Below are positions 1 through 12,487 of a stretch of DNA of 64,000 bases, piece after piece. The position numbers and the translations under genes are program-made. Position 1 is the stretch's first letter; the number at the start of each line of letters is the position of its first letter. The notes below the pieces were generated by a model. The model did no database searches. It was not told the DNA's origin and saw only the letters and a list, made by a program, of their open reading frames with translations. Source of the DNA: Eimeria necatrix (lineage: Eukaryota > Apicomplexa > Conoidasida > Eucoccidiorida > Eimeriidae); NCBI RefSeq assembly GCF_000499385.1, contig NW_013654618.1, forward strand, positions 148,501 through 212,500, written 5' to 3'.

Positions 1-1639
1 TCTGCGTCGCCTCGAGGGGAGTTTGGCAACTAAATACGGGTTTATGTATTAGGGGTCCTCCTACAGTATTTGAACAACGCACAAAGCAGGGGACACTGTC
101 GCTCCATGAACTGATGGAAGGCTAAGCCACTTTGCTGTTGCTCCCGTCCTAAGCTGAGAGCCAACTCTTCCCTATGCCCCCTCCACGCTTCTACTTTAGC
201 GATCCACAGGTTTCCCGAGGAAGCTAGCTCTGCTGCTGCTTCTCTCCAGCACTTCAGACCCACTGTGTCACCCTTAGTTTGGGCCTTGCAAAGCTCGAGT
301 GGCAGGTTTATCAAGGAGTAGTCGTCTAGCACTGCTCCTGGTATGCCAATGTCTTACGTAACTGTCTTCCTGAAGTAAGCCGAACGCACCTAGTGATATC
401 TTTGCAACTTATCGGCTACACCCTAGTGGGTAAGCGCAAAGCCATTGAAAATGCAAAAGCGTTGGGGCACCTCCAGCTTCAACCGTGCCCAATCTGCCAA
501 TTCTGCTCAAGTTTCCCTTAAGTAAGCCCAGTGCACTGGAGCACCGCTTTCCAAACACTCCCTTCAATCGCCCCCACAGTGGCGTTGTCCCAGACCTTCT
601 TCCGTAAATCTTGTCTCTACTATGTTGAGTAAGATCTGCATATTCTCTTCTGTTGTGGCGGGTTATGCCCGGCTCAGCTTCTACATAGCATTCTTTGGTG
701 GCCAAATAGGTGCCCTCTTTTCGCTACACGGCAAAGACACCCACGTATGCATTACGTAACACGAAGTGCCGTTCTCACTGAGTTTTTTTTCCCTTGGAGA
801 GTGTAGCTTCTTATGTATCTTACCCAGTGTGGCCGCTTGCGGCCTCGGTGACACTGGCGGCCACAAATGCTGGCCTGCTAGCGGAGCATTTTAAGTCAAG
901 CGTGATTCGAAAATCGAGTTCCATGACCTGAAGCGATTTAAAAGCATTTTTTTACAACCTCTCAATTTTTTCTGTGCAGCGTTGTAGTTCTGCGAATTGC
1001 GGAAATTTTTTCCGAATCAAATTAAGACACTGTTCATAGAGTACTGCGGGTGGATTCAAGTTACAAAGACCATATAAGCAGGGACAGCTATCCAGCCGGA
1101 TATCTCACAAGTAACTACTGAGCCAACAGCCAAAGGAATTCGCTTCCAAAAAAGGACTAAACTAAGACTAGCAGAAGAAGACTTACAATAGGCAGAAAGG
1201 GAAGCCAAGAGTTAACACACAAACGCTGTAAACGAAGCCAAAGAAAAGTCGGTCTTTGTTCGATTGCACTAGCTTACTTTCCGTTTGCTTCGCTCACTTC
1301 GCTCACTTCCACTGTGACTCCGCTTAGTCTCACCGTTTTAGCTCCCACTTGTTTTGTGTTTGATTCGCGTGTCTTATGTTTGAAGTATGCACAGCTTGAA
1401 CACTCCTGAACTGTTTAACTTGGGCGCCTTTCGCCCAACTTTTCCTACTATTGCTATTACCGCTTTTGGGACTTCTGCCTCTCCTGCTGCTCCCTCTGCT
1501 ACCATACTACTACAAGACTGCTCCTGAAGAGCACGCATTGGCCACGAACGGCCAATCCCCGACCCTATTTCAAATTTCAGTCAAAAAAACGAGACTGAGT
1601 TAAATGCGTACCAGTGCTGCGGATTGAGTCTAGCACCGA
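1..1639. other. intergenic, no supported gene
   Basis: Several short open frames lie on the minus strand (for example about 42-332 and 409-705), but none shows a recognisable motif, splice structure or biased composition. Bases 1285-1320 contain a small tandem of a CGCTCACTT-like unit. The 3' end of the neighbouring minus-strand membrane protein lies at 1640. I see nothing else. Confidence 0.5.
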
Positions 1640-2806
1640 TTAGAGAGAGGTAAATATGATGGCCAGCCACGGAGACACTTGTGTTTCAATAAGACTGTTG
1701 GTGGCAGCTAGCTGGCCCGCCTTAATAAGATAAGCTAGCCCTTCGTAAACTCTATTCTCTTCAGCACTGTCTCGGGGAGTGGGGTTGGTCCCAAGCAGCA
1801 CGGCGCCAACAGCCGCAGAAAGATACTCGCTTGCTGCTGCTCTGCTGCGGACGGCCAACAGCAGTTTGAGCAAAGCTGATTTGAGGGCGGGGTCGGACCC
1901 CAGTTTGCCTTTCTGCACTTCTGCCTCCCACAGCTCCGCTGCTCGGGCTTGCCTTCGTCTCGCGTCCATGTTTGCCCTGATCTCTGCTGCTAATGCCTCG
2001 CTAAATCCCCCTAGGTGGCTGGCTCTGGCATCGTCTACAGCGAGTTTGGTTTCTACGGCTGTGTTCTCGAGACATGCCAAGTCCATCGCCAGCATGAGCC
2101 GCAGAGTTTCCTCTGTCTTCTCTGTGCCTTCAAATTCGATCGCCTGCTGCGTCCGCAGTGACTCAATCGACTGTAGCAGTGCTTCCCGAACTTTTGCCCA
2201 CTCGGGATCCTTCACCGTTAGCAGCAGCCCGTGGTCTCCTGTGTGCTTTAGAGACAAAAAGCTCTGGTGAAGGTTGGGTGTCAAAGGCAGCCTCTCTCGG
2301 GTTAAGTCTGCTTCTCCAGCCGCATATTCAGCAGTAGATGTCCTTTCTGAGGTGCGCGCGGGGTCTCGGAGGCCTGAGTCGGAAGGCAGAAGCGCGTGCT
2401 GCTGCTGCTGCCTCTGTTGTTCTTCATCTCGAATTCCTTGTAGTTTGATGACGGCAATGGGCACACTCATCGAGAATAGCAGCATCCCCACAAGCAAGGC
2501 CGCTGTCATGCGCCCTGAGACACCCTCACCCAGACCCCAGGAAGCACTAATCGACTTCCTGTACTTTGCAGACGGCCCCCGCATTGCCGATCGTATCACC
2601 GATATCCGGGGGCTATCCTCGCTGCTGACTCCATCCAACCTAGAGTATCGGTCCCCAACGCGGCTGTAGAGTCTTGGGGCAGAGAAAGGGTAGGAAGAAG
2701 TACGATCTGCGCCCGTGGCAGTGAGGGATGAGCCAGTAGTGGTTATCATGGTGGCGGTAAGCGTTTGACTTTGAGTCGGCGTTTCCGCCGTTGTTTTCTC
2801 CTTCAT
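1640..2806 (-). CDS. type II single-span membrane protein, paralogue of the gene at 27533-28603
   Basis: This is an intronless open frame of 388 residues, starting at ATG 2806-2804. I do not recognise a named family. Residues 1-98 are Ser/Thr-rich and basic. One hydrophobic segment follows at about residues 100-121 (MTAALLVGMLLFSMSVPIAV). Next comes a Gln run (EEQQRQQQQH) and then a charged, helical, Ala/Leu-rich ectodomain. The basic flank before the span and the lack of a cleavable signal peptide suggest type II topology. The C-terminal 200 residues align almost without gaps to the product of 27533-28603, sharing blocks such as RLMLAMDLACLEN, AVETKLAVD, KLLLAVRSRAA and KAGQLAAT. The N-terminal halves are also related around the span. 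The lack of introns contrasts with the intron-rich neighbours. The function is unknown, and it may be a coccidian-specific expanded family. Confidence 0.75.
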   Translation of the reverse strand: MKEKTTAETPTQSQTLTATMITTTGSSLTATGADRTSSYPFSAPRLYSRVGDRYSRLDGVSSEDSPRISVIRSAMRGPSAKYRKSISASWGLGEGVSGRMTAALLVGMLLFSMSVPIAVIKLQGIRDEEQQRQQQQHALLPSDSGLRDPARTSERTSTAEYAAGEADLTRERLPLTPNLHQSFLSLKHTGDHGLLLTVKDPEWAKVREALLQSIESLRTQQAIEFEGTEKTEETLRLMLAMDLACLENTAVETKLAVDDARASHLGGFSEALAAEIRANMDARRRQARAAELWEAEVQKGKLGSDPALKSALLKLLLAVRSRAAASEYLSAAVGAVLLGTNPTPRDSAEENRVYEGLAYLIKAGQLAATNSLIETQVSPWLAIIFTSL

Positions 2807-3444
2807 GCTGCGGTGGTGTGGTAGATATGATGGGAAAAAAGAGGATTAGCGAGAGAAAAGCAGGGAAGGAGAGGCATGCAGCGCCTTCCACGCCCCTACC
2901 CATCAAGAAGGGAGGGCGATCATGGGGTTAAAATGCAGATACCTTGACATTTAATTTAAATCATAACTCAAGAAACAACTGAATTACTTAACAATAAGCA
3001 CTAGAGCGCCAAAGCTGGACAGCTGTTCCCCGAAGGCCCCAGCGGAGAGATAAATCGGCAGCGGGCAAGTTGGCCCTGTATGTAGTTGGAAGTGAAACAA
3101 CCTTAACTTTTCGTGCTAATTCTCTATTTGTAATTTTAATCTTGTTATATGTTCCATTAAGTAGGGGCGCTGCCGTAATGCGCGAGGAAAACGCGCAGAC
3201 TCGAAGATATATGCACACCTCTACCTGTTTCAGTGGTATCTGGCGTGGTCGCTCCCAATGCTCTCTGGCCGTGTTTTGGGAGTATCATCTGGTAAACGCA
3301 AACTCCTTAGTTCGCTGCAGCGGCATATTTCCGACTAGTCTCCAGATTTGCCGATAAAAAAGGTGTGGAGATAACCATCTTGTTTTTGAGGATTTGGGGC
3401 TATGCTTATATTTGCCAGTGGAAACGTTTCCAGTCGCCGCCTCG
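2807..3444. other. intergenic between divergent genes
   Basis: The stretch lies between the 5' end of the minus-strand membrane protein and the first ATG of the plus-strand RRP8-like gene. It therefore probably carries both promoters. It is moderately AT-rich around 2940-3160. I see no motif I could defend. Confidence 0.4.
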
Positions 3445-6338
3445 ATGCTTTCTCTCAGCTGCAAATCAAAACGCGCCGGAAACAGGGGGAGGCGGTTCTT
3501 GGGTTTACGTACACCTGGGAACACCCCGCCCCATCAGCAGTCGCAGCAACGCCTACATTTCAACCATAGCTCTGATTTTCGCCTTAATTCTGCACTGCAG
3601 CAGCAGCGCAGCAGAAATGACGTCTTTGCTGCCATCGAGCAGCGACATCAATCGAAGAAGCCGCTGCAAGCTTCATCGAGGGGTCCCCCGGAACTTAAGT
3701 CTGAATCGATTCGTGCAAACGAAGGAAAAAGCGATTCAGGACAGAAAAAGAAAGCGCCAAACTGCGGTCCAAGTAACAAGGGAGCAGTGGCCGAAGTGGG
3801 TGGGAGCAAGGAGGGTTGCGCATCAAAAGGGTGCCGCGAAGTAGGGAGAAAAAGAGAAATAGGTGAGGGGCAAGGGACAGAAAATGGCACAAATCACTTG
3901 AAGAGGAGGCGCATGTGTTCAAAGACGAAGTTGAATTCAGTAAAGGATGAAAGCACAGGCAAGGAGCACAAACCGTCAGACCGAACGAAGGCTGGTGGAG
4001 AAGACACGCACGCACAAGAGAGAAGAGACATCAGTAACAGGGCACAGCCAGCTCAGGATTGCAGCACCAAGCGGCAGCAGCAAACACAGCAGGATGAAAA
4101 TGCGACAAAGCTTCAATTGGTGAAGCAGTTTGCATGTCGGGCTGCGGCCGTTGGCGCAAGCGCTACTGCTACCAGAGATCGGCTACAGGGCGGTCGTTTT
4201 CGTCACCTCAATGAATTTCTGTACACGAACAAAGGGGAGGCGGCGTTTGCAGAGTACCAGAGGGAGCCCGAATTATTTGATATTGTGCGTCCTCTGAAGT
4301 ACTATTTTCGCTTTGTTTTGTTGGGTGAGGGGTGTAAGCAGAGGACACAAGGGTCTGTCAAGCCGCAGGAACAGGAGTTACGCTTCTCAGTTGTTTGTGC
4401 TTCTGTGTGTGCTACCGCTGCTGCTGCGGCTCTTGCTGAGCTTAATCCTATTGCTGCTTCTGCTTGTGCTCGCTTCAGTACCACGCGGGGTACCGCGCAC
4501 AAGTTCGCCGTTGGCCTTTGAATCCTCTTGACATTGTGGCCGACTGGTTAGCAACAAAACCAAAAGAATGGATGTAAGTGAGACGTATGCTCAGCTGGAA
4601 TACCTGGTATGCTGAGCCTGGGAAGGTTGAGTCTAGTACCGGCTTTTCAACTACATTTTTTTTCACGTATCCAGTTCATTAGTCGCCTAAAAATGACCAG
4701 TTAAATATTAATGTATGTGTGCTTTGGCTGATGCAGCATCGGCGATTTTGGATGTGGGGAGGCGGCATTAGCTCTTCGTTTTTCAGAGAGGTAGCGTAGC
4801 GGTTGGAACGCTAGCCATGGCGGTTGTTTCCAATGAAATCGCTTTCTAGCTGTTGTTTTTGTTATCGCCGTCATTAATGTGATACAGCTTAACTTGTGGC
4901 GTCATCCACCTATCTAACTAATATCGTGTGACAAGCACATTTGAAAAGATGCACGTTTGTTCCTCAATAGTACCTGCTGCTTTTGTTTTCCAAATGGATA
5001 CTAATAAGCTAAACGCAGTTGCATGTATTTGCCCAGCCGATTAAAAAGCATTTGACGGGCAACACGGCAGCGCATCATTGTATTGCTGATGAGGGCTATC
5101 GTCCTGTGCCGTTTTTTAGTACTGTTTTCATCTTTATTGTGCATTTTTTATAGAACGTTTCACTCTTTCGACTTGGTTGCGGCAAACGAGCGGATTACGG
5201 CCTGCGACATTTCAAGTGTATGTATACCTCACACTTTCTTCCTCGGCAATATGTTTGTGAACAAATCTGCAGTGAATGCACCCTGCATTTATTTTCACTG
5301 CACTACTGCATGTCTCATTTGCCGTGTAAATAAAAGGAGTAGAGAAACAAATGCGTTGCTTGCGCTCAATTTTGTCCTTCATTTCGTATTTTTCTCCTGT
5401 CACCAGTTGCTGCTATCACCCTTCGAAACTAGACGAAATCATTATTAATTATGTATATTCATATCGCTGTGTACTGCTCTATGCGGCTCTTCTACAATTG
5501 ATGTTAAGCAGTGATAGTAAACGTTGACGGGCACGTTCGTTGTCCTCTTTGGTTTTGCAGGTACCGTTGGCTAATGCAAGTTTAAACGTGGCTATATTCT
5601 GCTTGAGCTTGATGGGCCGCGATTGGCCTGCTTTCTTACGGGAGGCTCACAGACTGCTTAGACCGAGGTAAGTTCAGGGGGTATGATCCCGGTGTGGCAG
5701 GCCCTAGTTAGTAGCTCGCCTCTTTCTCCCACTTTGCGATTTAGGACACCTCTGCGTCAACTTTGTGAATGTTTACTCATATATCCAATCCTCGAAACTG
5801 TTGACCTCTCGGTGAAGGAGTGTTAACGTACGGGGACCCCACGGTTGTGCAGTTTCTGCCAGCCCGAGTGTTCAGACGTTCCGGCTCAGATTTTGTTTGC
5901 AGAGGGATTTTGATCATTGTTGAAGTGTCCTCCCGCATTCCGTCCCTGGCAGACTTCGTCGCAGCTATTGAAAGTTTGGGTTTTAAAAGCGTCAAGCAGG
6001 TACTGGGGCACCTCAGCATGCTTTGAATGCACAAGTGTCCAAGGGAGGGGGAAAACTCGGTATATTACCGCCGTACAAAATTCCTTCCCGTTCAGTAAAC
6101 TAATTTGGTTTTCATGGCGCTGCATAGCTTGTGTATTTAGCTTTCCTAACTTTAGGGTAAATTTTCCATTCATTTAATGCAGAGACGCGCATATGTGTCG
6201 TACGCGTTTCTGCCCATTCAGAGGGACTTGGCCTCTTTTTTTGTCCTATTGGAGTTCTCACAAGAAAACAAAAAGAGCAAAACAGGAACAAGACTTTCCC
6301 CGAATCTGCTGCAACCCTGCCTCTACAAACGCCGCTAG
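3445..6338 (+). CDS. RRP8: RRP8-like rRNA adenine-N1 methyltransferase
   Basis: RRP8 enzymes are nucleolar SAM-dependent methyltransferases that modify an adenine of large-subunit rRNA. Seven exons join in phase: 3445-4284, 4479-4573, 4737-4790, 5154-5217, 5561-5667, 5903-5999 and 6222-6338. They give 457 residues, ending at TAG 6336-6338. The first 220 residues are basic and low in complexity, as is usual for the family. The RRP8 domain opens with GGRFRHLNEFLYT and ELFD, continues with YHAGYRAQVRRWPLNPLD, then the SAM motif GDFGCGEAALAL, VAANERITACDISSVPL, NVAIFCLSLMGRDW and ILIIVEVSSRI. It ends with FFVLLEFSQ. These blocks occur in the canonical order, so the identification is strong. The in-frame start codon further upstream (3394) is TTG, so I chose ATG 3445. 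An upstream non-coding exon cannot be excluded. Confidence 0.9.
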
Positions 6339-6945
6339 CAGCAGCCGCCAACGTTGCAGCGGGAAGTACTTCCGCATGAGCGCAGCAGCAGCGGCACAGC
6401 AGGCTTCTGCTGTTTTCCTGCAGCAAAAGCAGCCGTCGTAAGAGTCGCAGAAGCAGCTGGAGACTTAACTGCCTCATGTAAATCACTTGAGAAAGAATTA
6501 TTTGCAATATACTTCGTTCCAGACGTAAGACCAAAGCTCGCAAGCCCTTATTTGCTGTCTGTCTCCATTTTGCTGCCCCCCCTGCGGTGGCGCTCGTAGG
6601 CGATGGAGTCCTTTGGATAAGTAAAATGCATTAGACCGTACTGCAGCACAACAACCAGTGTGAAGTCCTTTTGGTTTTAAGCGGCTCTGCACATTTTGCT
6701 CAGAGCTGGTAATGGCTAGGTCCGGATAGGTCCGGGCGGATAATTTGCGCCCACAAAATATGATTTTTTCCTGCCAAGATAGTAATTAACTTGACATTAA
6801 TTAACTTGTCTTACCAAAAAAAAGCAGACTGTCCAGGGAAACGCAGTGGCGACTAACAGCGCGTTCGCCAGTGCCTGCAGCAAGCGGTTGCAGATTTCAT
6901 TTTTGAGCAGAAACATGCTTAGTTCTGACAAATGAGTTTATATAA
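6339..6945. other. convergent intergenic region (RRP8 / MFS transporter 3' ends)
   Basis: About 600 bases separate two converging genes, so only 3' UTRs are expected. A CAG-rich patch (about 6370-6440) lies just after the RRP8 stop. Small open frames on both strands have no recognisable content. Confidence 0.45.
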
Positions 6946-9900
6946 TCAGTGGGCATACCAAGCAGAGAAGGGACTGTACAGCTGCGACCAGCGACGACGG
7001 CAGCGGTGGCTACATTTTAGCACTTTTACGAGCAGCAAGAACACCAGCAGCGACTGCAGGCGTAGCTCTTCCACTTCATTTGCTCGTATTTGCTTGTCTC
7101 TTACGTCTGTATTCCTCTGGCTGTCTGCAGCAGCGTGAAACGGCACTCCTGTTCTGTAGCCAAAGATAGACTCGGCTACAACGCAACGCACAGCACTTCA
7201 TGAGGCGAAAATGACAAACTGAAAGGACAGTTGGGGCTTCATAGTTTGTCTAGCAGCGCCTGGCCCCTGCTCTGCACAAAACTAGCAACGGACAGTGCGC
7301 CTGCAGCGCCGGGTGGGAACATACTGCGCAGCGTTGCGGCATGCATATATATTCATGTATAGTAAGTGCTTGAGTTCGTCTGTTTGTATGCTATATTTGT
7401 GCATGTATTTATGGGAGCTAAATAGAGACGGAATGGGCAGTGTGACAAGGTGCAGGTACGTTTTCCAATACAAATTAGCTTGTGTCCACCAAGATATTGC
7501 TCAAGTGACTAAACAGCATATCGTAGCAAAAGGGCACCGTTAAGCAAACGTATCGTAGTAACCCCCAAGTATGCGCCGTGGCATGCACATTAAATGCACA
7601 GTGAGAAAACAGCATTCGCGAGCAGCAGCAACACCATCGACAAAACTAGTTTATTCGGAACCTCAAGCAATTAAGTCGCCCACGCATCAATGAGTAGTTT
7701 TACATATGTGTAACAGATCAGGGAGCGCCTGCTCTAGATACAAGTGAACCTGTAAGTTCACGGAAGAGAGACCAATACAACCCACGCACTTTCGTCCGCT
7801 ACGCTTTTTGTCGTTGTGACTAAAAGCATATTGAGTAAAATAACATCACGTGTTAGGAAGGAATAAAAGGTAGAAAATGTATAGCTACTTAACTGAATAG
7901 GGACTAACCTAGCAGTGCAATCACCGGGGAACCCAACATAGCAGAGACGCTCCCCTCTATTGCTATTTGTGTCGCAAAGACCGTAGCCCGGGAGTTTGCC
8001 TCTACGATTTCGGATAAAATGGGACGGTTGACTCCAGTGGGACACCAGGATATAGCGAAGCCTGCAAGGGTCACAGAGAACACTACATAACGAAAAGAGA
8101 AAAATCGAAAAATATTGAAGGTAGAAAATATCAAAAATCACAGAGGAAAGGAAAATCGAACCAACAGCACTAACACCCTTTAGAGCAAAAAAGACTAAGT
8201 AATAATCAAGCGCGAAAGTTAAATCACGAATCATGAGACACACAACGTACAACATATATTAAACAAATGGGGTGGAGACAGCGTCTGCTGGGACCGGATA
8301 CAGTAAGCGCCAACAACGGGGCAATAAAGCAAGTAACTCCAACACAATTTTTTTTTAGATAAAGCAACAAGGCCCGTTTCCTTTTCGTTTCGTGCGTTCT
8401 CTTACCTAGGACTAGCATATCAACTGCATAGAACCCGAAATACTCTGGTCTTCTCGGGATCCCCAGCAAGCCAATATAAATAAGAGGAAGAGCAAGTAGA
8501 GTGCCACACTGCCCGACAAGGGGTCGCCCATGGCAAGGGCTCCATTTCTCGGCTTGGTCGCCCAGCCAGCCTCCAAAGAGAGAGCCAAGGAGGCCCCCAA
8601 CGAGGGGGCAGGCGGTAAGGAGAGACGCCTGCCAGTCCGGCATGCCAACATATTCGAAGTACAAGGTGTAGAATTGAAATGCATGCAGAGGAATATAGCC
8701 ACATATGCCTTGCAGCAGCAAGAGCAAGAACGTGCGGCTCAGTGCGGCATGACAGAAACTCGCGCACTGTGCATACAACCCTTGACACAGCGTAGGTTGA
8801 AGTGTAAAGTCATATGGATATTCAGACATTTGCAAGCCATCAACAGAATCTGCAGGTTGTTCATTCACTATCATTGTCGTTTTTGTCTGCTGACTTCGCC
8901 GGGGCTCTTTCGCTACAATTTGCACTAGAGCTGCTGCGAACAGAGAGATAACGCCCGCTGAGAAGAAAGCAACACGCCACCCCTGCAAAGCGAAAGGCAA
9001 AAGCACAATTCATTGACTAGCTTATTAACTTACTGAGCATATTAGTTCACCTAAAGTGCAGCAACGGCACACGCAAGAAACTACGGCTCCGCTGGAACTC
9101 AGGTCCTTCTTGGCTGCCCGCCAGAGTTGTATGGTTTGATTGTGTCTGTTCTAGTTGCTAGTTTGCAGAATTCACCTTCACCCCTTCTATAACGGTAAGA
9201 TTCGCGACAGAGCCGCCTATCATCGCGCCTAGAATGCACCCTGAAACGAAAATACAGCACCTCCACACACATATACTTAAGTGCATGTAAGCTAAATCTT
9301 TTATGCATTCGCTTAAATGCATGCGCTTGTAATTATTTCTATGTGTGCACTCATATCTATGTATGGCTCCACAGAAGCGTTCACATATCCATGTATTTGC
9401 AAATATATGCGGAACCTTGTGGGCACGGATGAGGCGCTGTCCAGATTTTATAGTTTGGCTTTTTCATGGTTTAGGGTTTGGAAGGTTGAGTCTATGGTTC
9501 ACCGGCACACAGGAAAAGCTGGAGCCACCCGAAGTGCTCGCCTCTCATAGTCGGAGGGAAGAGATCGGCTATGAGCGACTGAGCCACAGGGCCAATGCTG
9601 AAAGCCAAGCCAGTGTACAAACATATCCATCAGGCTGAAAACTATGATTACAGCATCACCAAAATAAAGCGAGAACGTCAGAAGAGGGGAAAAAAGAAGC
9701 TTATTAAAACAAACAGAGACACAACCATGCAGGAATAGCATCCAAGCAACAGTAGCGACGCCTGAATCACTGCACTATAATCGGCTCTGTGTGGCGTGCT
9801 GTGCCCAAATAGATTACGGTTTAAGACTGCCTATTCCACTGTAGTTTGCTACATACCTAGCCATGGCCACCCCGTTTAGCGCCTTTAAAAGGCAAAACTG

Positions 9901-10794
9901 CCAAAATTTGGTAGCGGAGGCCAATAGTACGGCCACAACGCCCCATCCAGCGCAGCCTAGGGCCAGAAGCCGCACGCGGGAGGTGCGGTCCGCTAAAAGT
10001 CCCCATAGAAGGCCTGATATGGCTTGAGATACACTCTTAAAAGAGGAAACAGGCAGCAATAGAAGGAGAAACACGGAATGGGCGACAATACACTCATTGA
10101 GGACGAACCAGTGTCTAAATGAAGTACTCAAGGTTCCAAATCAAAAAGTTCGCCACGAACTTGCCTGGTAAAATACCAAGGATCCCAAGTCCTGCAGTGC
10201 CCACCGAAAGTCCGACTGCAGCGATTTGAAACTGGCCGGCATCAATTGCATATCGACCCCCTCTATGCCGGACACCACGTTCAAAACTGCAGTGTGCAAA
10301 CATTCTAACAACGAGGCCAAAATATGATATTGATAATGGCGTAGAACGAACTTAAATATAGCAAGTGGCCAAACGAGAGTCAAAAAAACGAAGTGGTTGA
10401 AGGAAAACACACCTGCCTGGGTGCGGGCAGTGGAAGGCCTCAATTTAAACTCGTTGCCGTTCGTCGCTTTGGTAGGAGTGCCATTGCTGTAGTAATGGAC
10501 ACACACAGACCGTCGTAAACTGAGTTAGAACGGCGCAAGCAGAAACTGGGAAGTGCCGAGTCGGTTTGCACGTGTCCCCGTTATCTCTTTCTTTGGCTGT
10601 GGAAATGCGGTTCACAGAGGAATAAAGGCTTGATAGTGATCGAATGCTGTCTCATTTGTGCTTTCGTCACACTCTGAGTCGTAGTGTCCAGTTGGCTGCC
10701 GCAGGAGGACCTGTGAGGGCCTTTCGCCGCTGCTGCTAGGCGCTTCATTTCCTGCTGCTACTGAAGTAGGAGCTGTGGCAGGAGAAGGATTCAT
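6946..10794 (-). CDS. major facilitator superfamily transporter
   Basis: This is a multi-pass membrane transporter of unknown substrate. Nine exons join in phase: 10794-10616, 10486-10413, 10286-10165, 10035-9857, 9597-9503, 9240-9176, 8982-8406, 8061-7909 and 7175-6946. They give about 557 residues. A short hydrophilic N-terminus leads to TM1 (AVLNVVSGIEGVDMQLMPAS). The MFS signature loop between TM2 and TM3 follows as LLWGLLADRTSRVRLLALG, and a TM4-5 region reads SIGPVAQSLIADLFPPTMRG. GWRVAFF, GGLLGSLFGGWLGD, GFAISWCPTGVNRPIL and RATVFATQIAIEGS are further spinster-like MFS blocks. The last exon begins AESIFGYR. It may hide another 51-base intron at 7105-7055, which would keep the frame. 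The intron after exon 3 has a GC donor (10164-10163). Substrate class cannot be assigned. Confidence 0.85.
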
Positions 10795-11305
10795 GGTATT
10801 CAGAGTTGCTGGATCTGCTGCCAGCAGTGCGGTCTAAGCGCAGCTGCTGCCGAAACTGGGTTGGATTAGAGCACCACTGTCTTGGCATAGGAGGGACGGC
10901 GACAATGTACATGAAAGAAGCGGTGGCCTTACACACTTAAATTTGTCAATTTGAAAACATAAACGAAAAATGCAATGAATGGTAGGTAGGTAGGTATGCA
11001 GCCGCGAAGAGTCCGCGCCGTCCTGGGCTTAATCTGGTCGGTGATGCGATCGAGTCAACTGAAGTATGCAAGCAAAGAGCAGGATCAGCAAGTATGAGGT
11101 GGGCCTAAATAGTTGGTCTGCTGCTGTTTGTGCTCGAGAATATTGACACGAAGATTACTGAGGAAGGCTTGGACACAACGCGCAACCGCGATCCGAAGAG
11201 TTGCAGCTTCTGGTGACTCGGCTGCTTCTCTGCTATCTCCTCCAACTCTTCTGTTACACGTTTGATGGTGAAGTAGATGAAATCTCATATAAGTATTGAG
11301 CTTCT
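10795..11305. other. intergenic upstream of the MFS gene
   Basis: This lies 5' of the transporter start codon and probably includes its promoter. A short GTAGGTAGGTAGGTAT tandem is at about 10981-10996. I see no supported gene. Confidence 0.4.
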
Positions 11306-12487
11306 TTAAAGTCGAAAGGTTGAGAAGAGCCTTTTGCGTTTTGTTCGAGTGCGTAACGTTGCTATTGAGGCCAGTGGTAGGGCCGCTGTGGTGCCGTACT
11401 TCCAAAACGTCTTTGCATACTCCTCAGGTGTAAAAATTCATTCAAATGACCAATTAAGTGCAGTTGGCAATGTTCAAAGAGGGACAAATGAGCATTCCAA
11501 GATTTGCAGACAAGGAAGCCTGGAGACAGCACAGAGTCCACTTTAGCTTGTTTGCCGACCTTATTGCCAACCTCCGTTATTGTGTTTGCCCTGACTCCAG
11601 CGTGAAGGATCAAAAGTTACACTAAAACATTAACAGGCAATATATGAGATCCACTGCTTGTAAATGACAAAGTTGCCGAGAGCCTGTATCATCAGCGTAT
11701 GGAAGCAGTGTTAGAGGCCCGTACTTGATGCAGTAGCATTCAGCTCTACTTTCTTGTAGGGCCACTTGGGCACTAATTAATGTTCTTTCTGCTTTAATCA
11801 TGTTGAGGTGACCCTATCGCTATTGCTTGACCGGCCCTTTATGAAATTATTCACTAAGTAGACCACGGGCCCTGCCTATCAGTTGGGGGCAGCTCCCAGA
11901 AATAATGAAGCACGCTAAGCTCTTGTTATGAATTAAAAGTTCAAGGACCACTTATTTTGGTTTACAGAAGTACGGAACACCATTCACACGCACCAATAAT
12001 ACTCACCACGGATGTACGGAGCACGGGGAGCATAGGGGACGAAACAGTCAGTATCTTCGGTTCTCAAAGGCCAGGGATCCGCAGATTTTCTCTCGAAAGC
12101 AATATATACGCCGGCAGGAGGACGAACTCTCACACAGCCAAGGAACATGCACAGAAGATGGCCTACTCCCCATGAGATCTTGTGCTGAGCGTCCACCAGT
12201 CACACGTCCTTAATTTTCTTTCTCATAGTAAGTGATACTCGTAAACCAAATTTGCTGCCACTAAAGAATGTCGTCAACGCATCAAAGTGAGATTTCCAGA
12301 TGTCGTTCTGCCTCGTGGGCAGTCCAGTCCTTTCGCCAGATGACCAAAAAGGACGTGGCCGAGTCAAAGTTTCGCCCGCTGCACAGTGATGGCTTCCTAA
12401 CTTCCCCGTTATTGCAAGAAGCTTCTCCACTGCCCACGATAAAGATACATTCTTCAGGAAATCAACCCAGTCTAAGCTGCTATCATT
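11306..12487 (-). pseudogene. coding-like region with an in-frame stop, possible retroelement remnant
   Basis: On the minus strand a frame opens after a good acceptor (GCAG at 12491-12488). It reads protein-like sequence (LDWVDFLKNVSLSWAVEKLL, FDALTTFF) to a TGA at 12202-12200. It then continues in the same frame to about 11984 (VDAQHKISWGVGHLL, GVYIAFERKSADPWPL, PYAPRAPYIR). A further coding-like piece at about 11425-11306 reads EYAKTFWKYGTTAALPLAS. A DA-x5-GVGxLL pattern followed by IAFERK loosely resembles an RNase H domain of an LTR retrotransposon. A real multi-exon gene of unknown function remains possible if an intron removes the TGA. I cannot decide between these. Confidence 0.3.

Noticed and set aside
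3394..3444. Upstream start for RRP8
   Set aside because: The codon at 3394 is TTG. The first ATG in frame is 3445.
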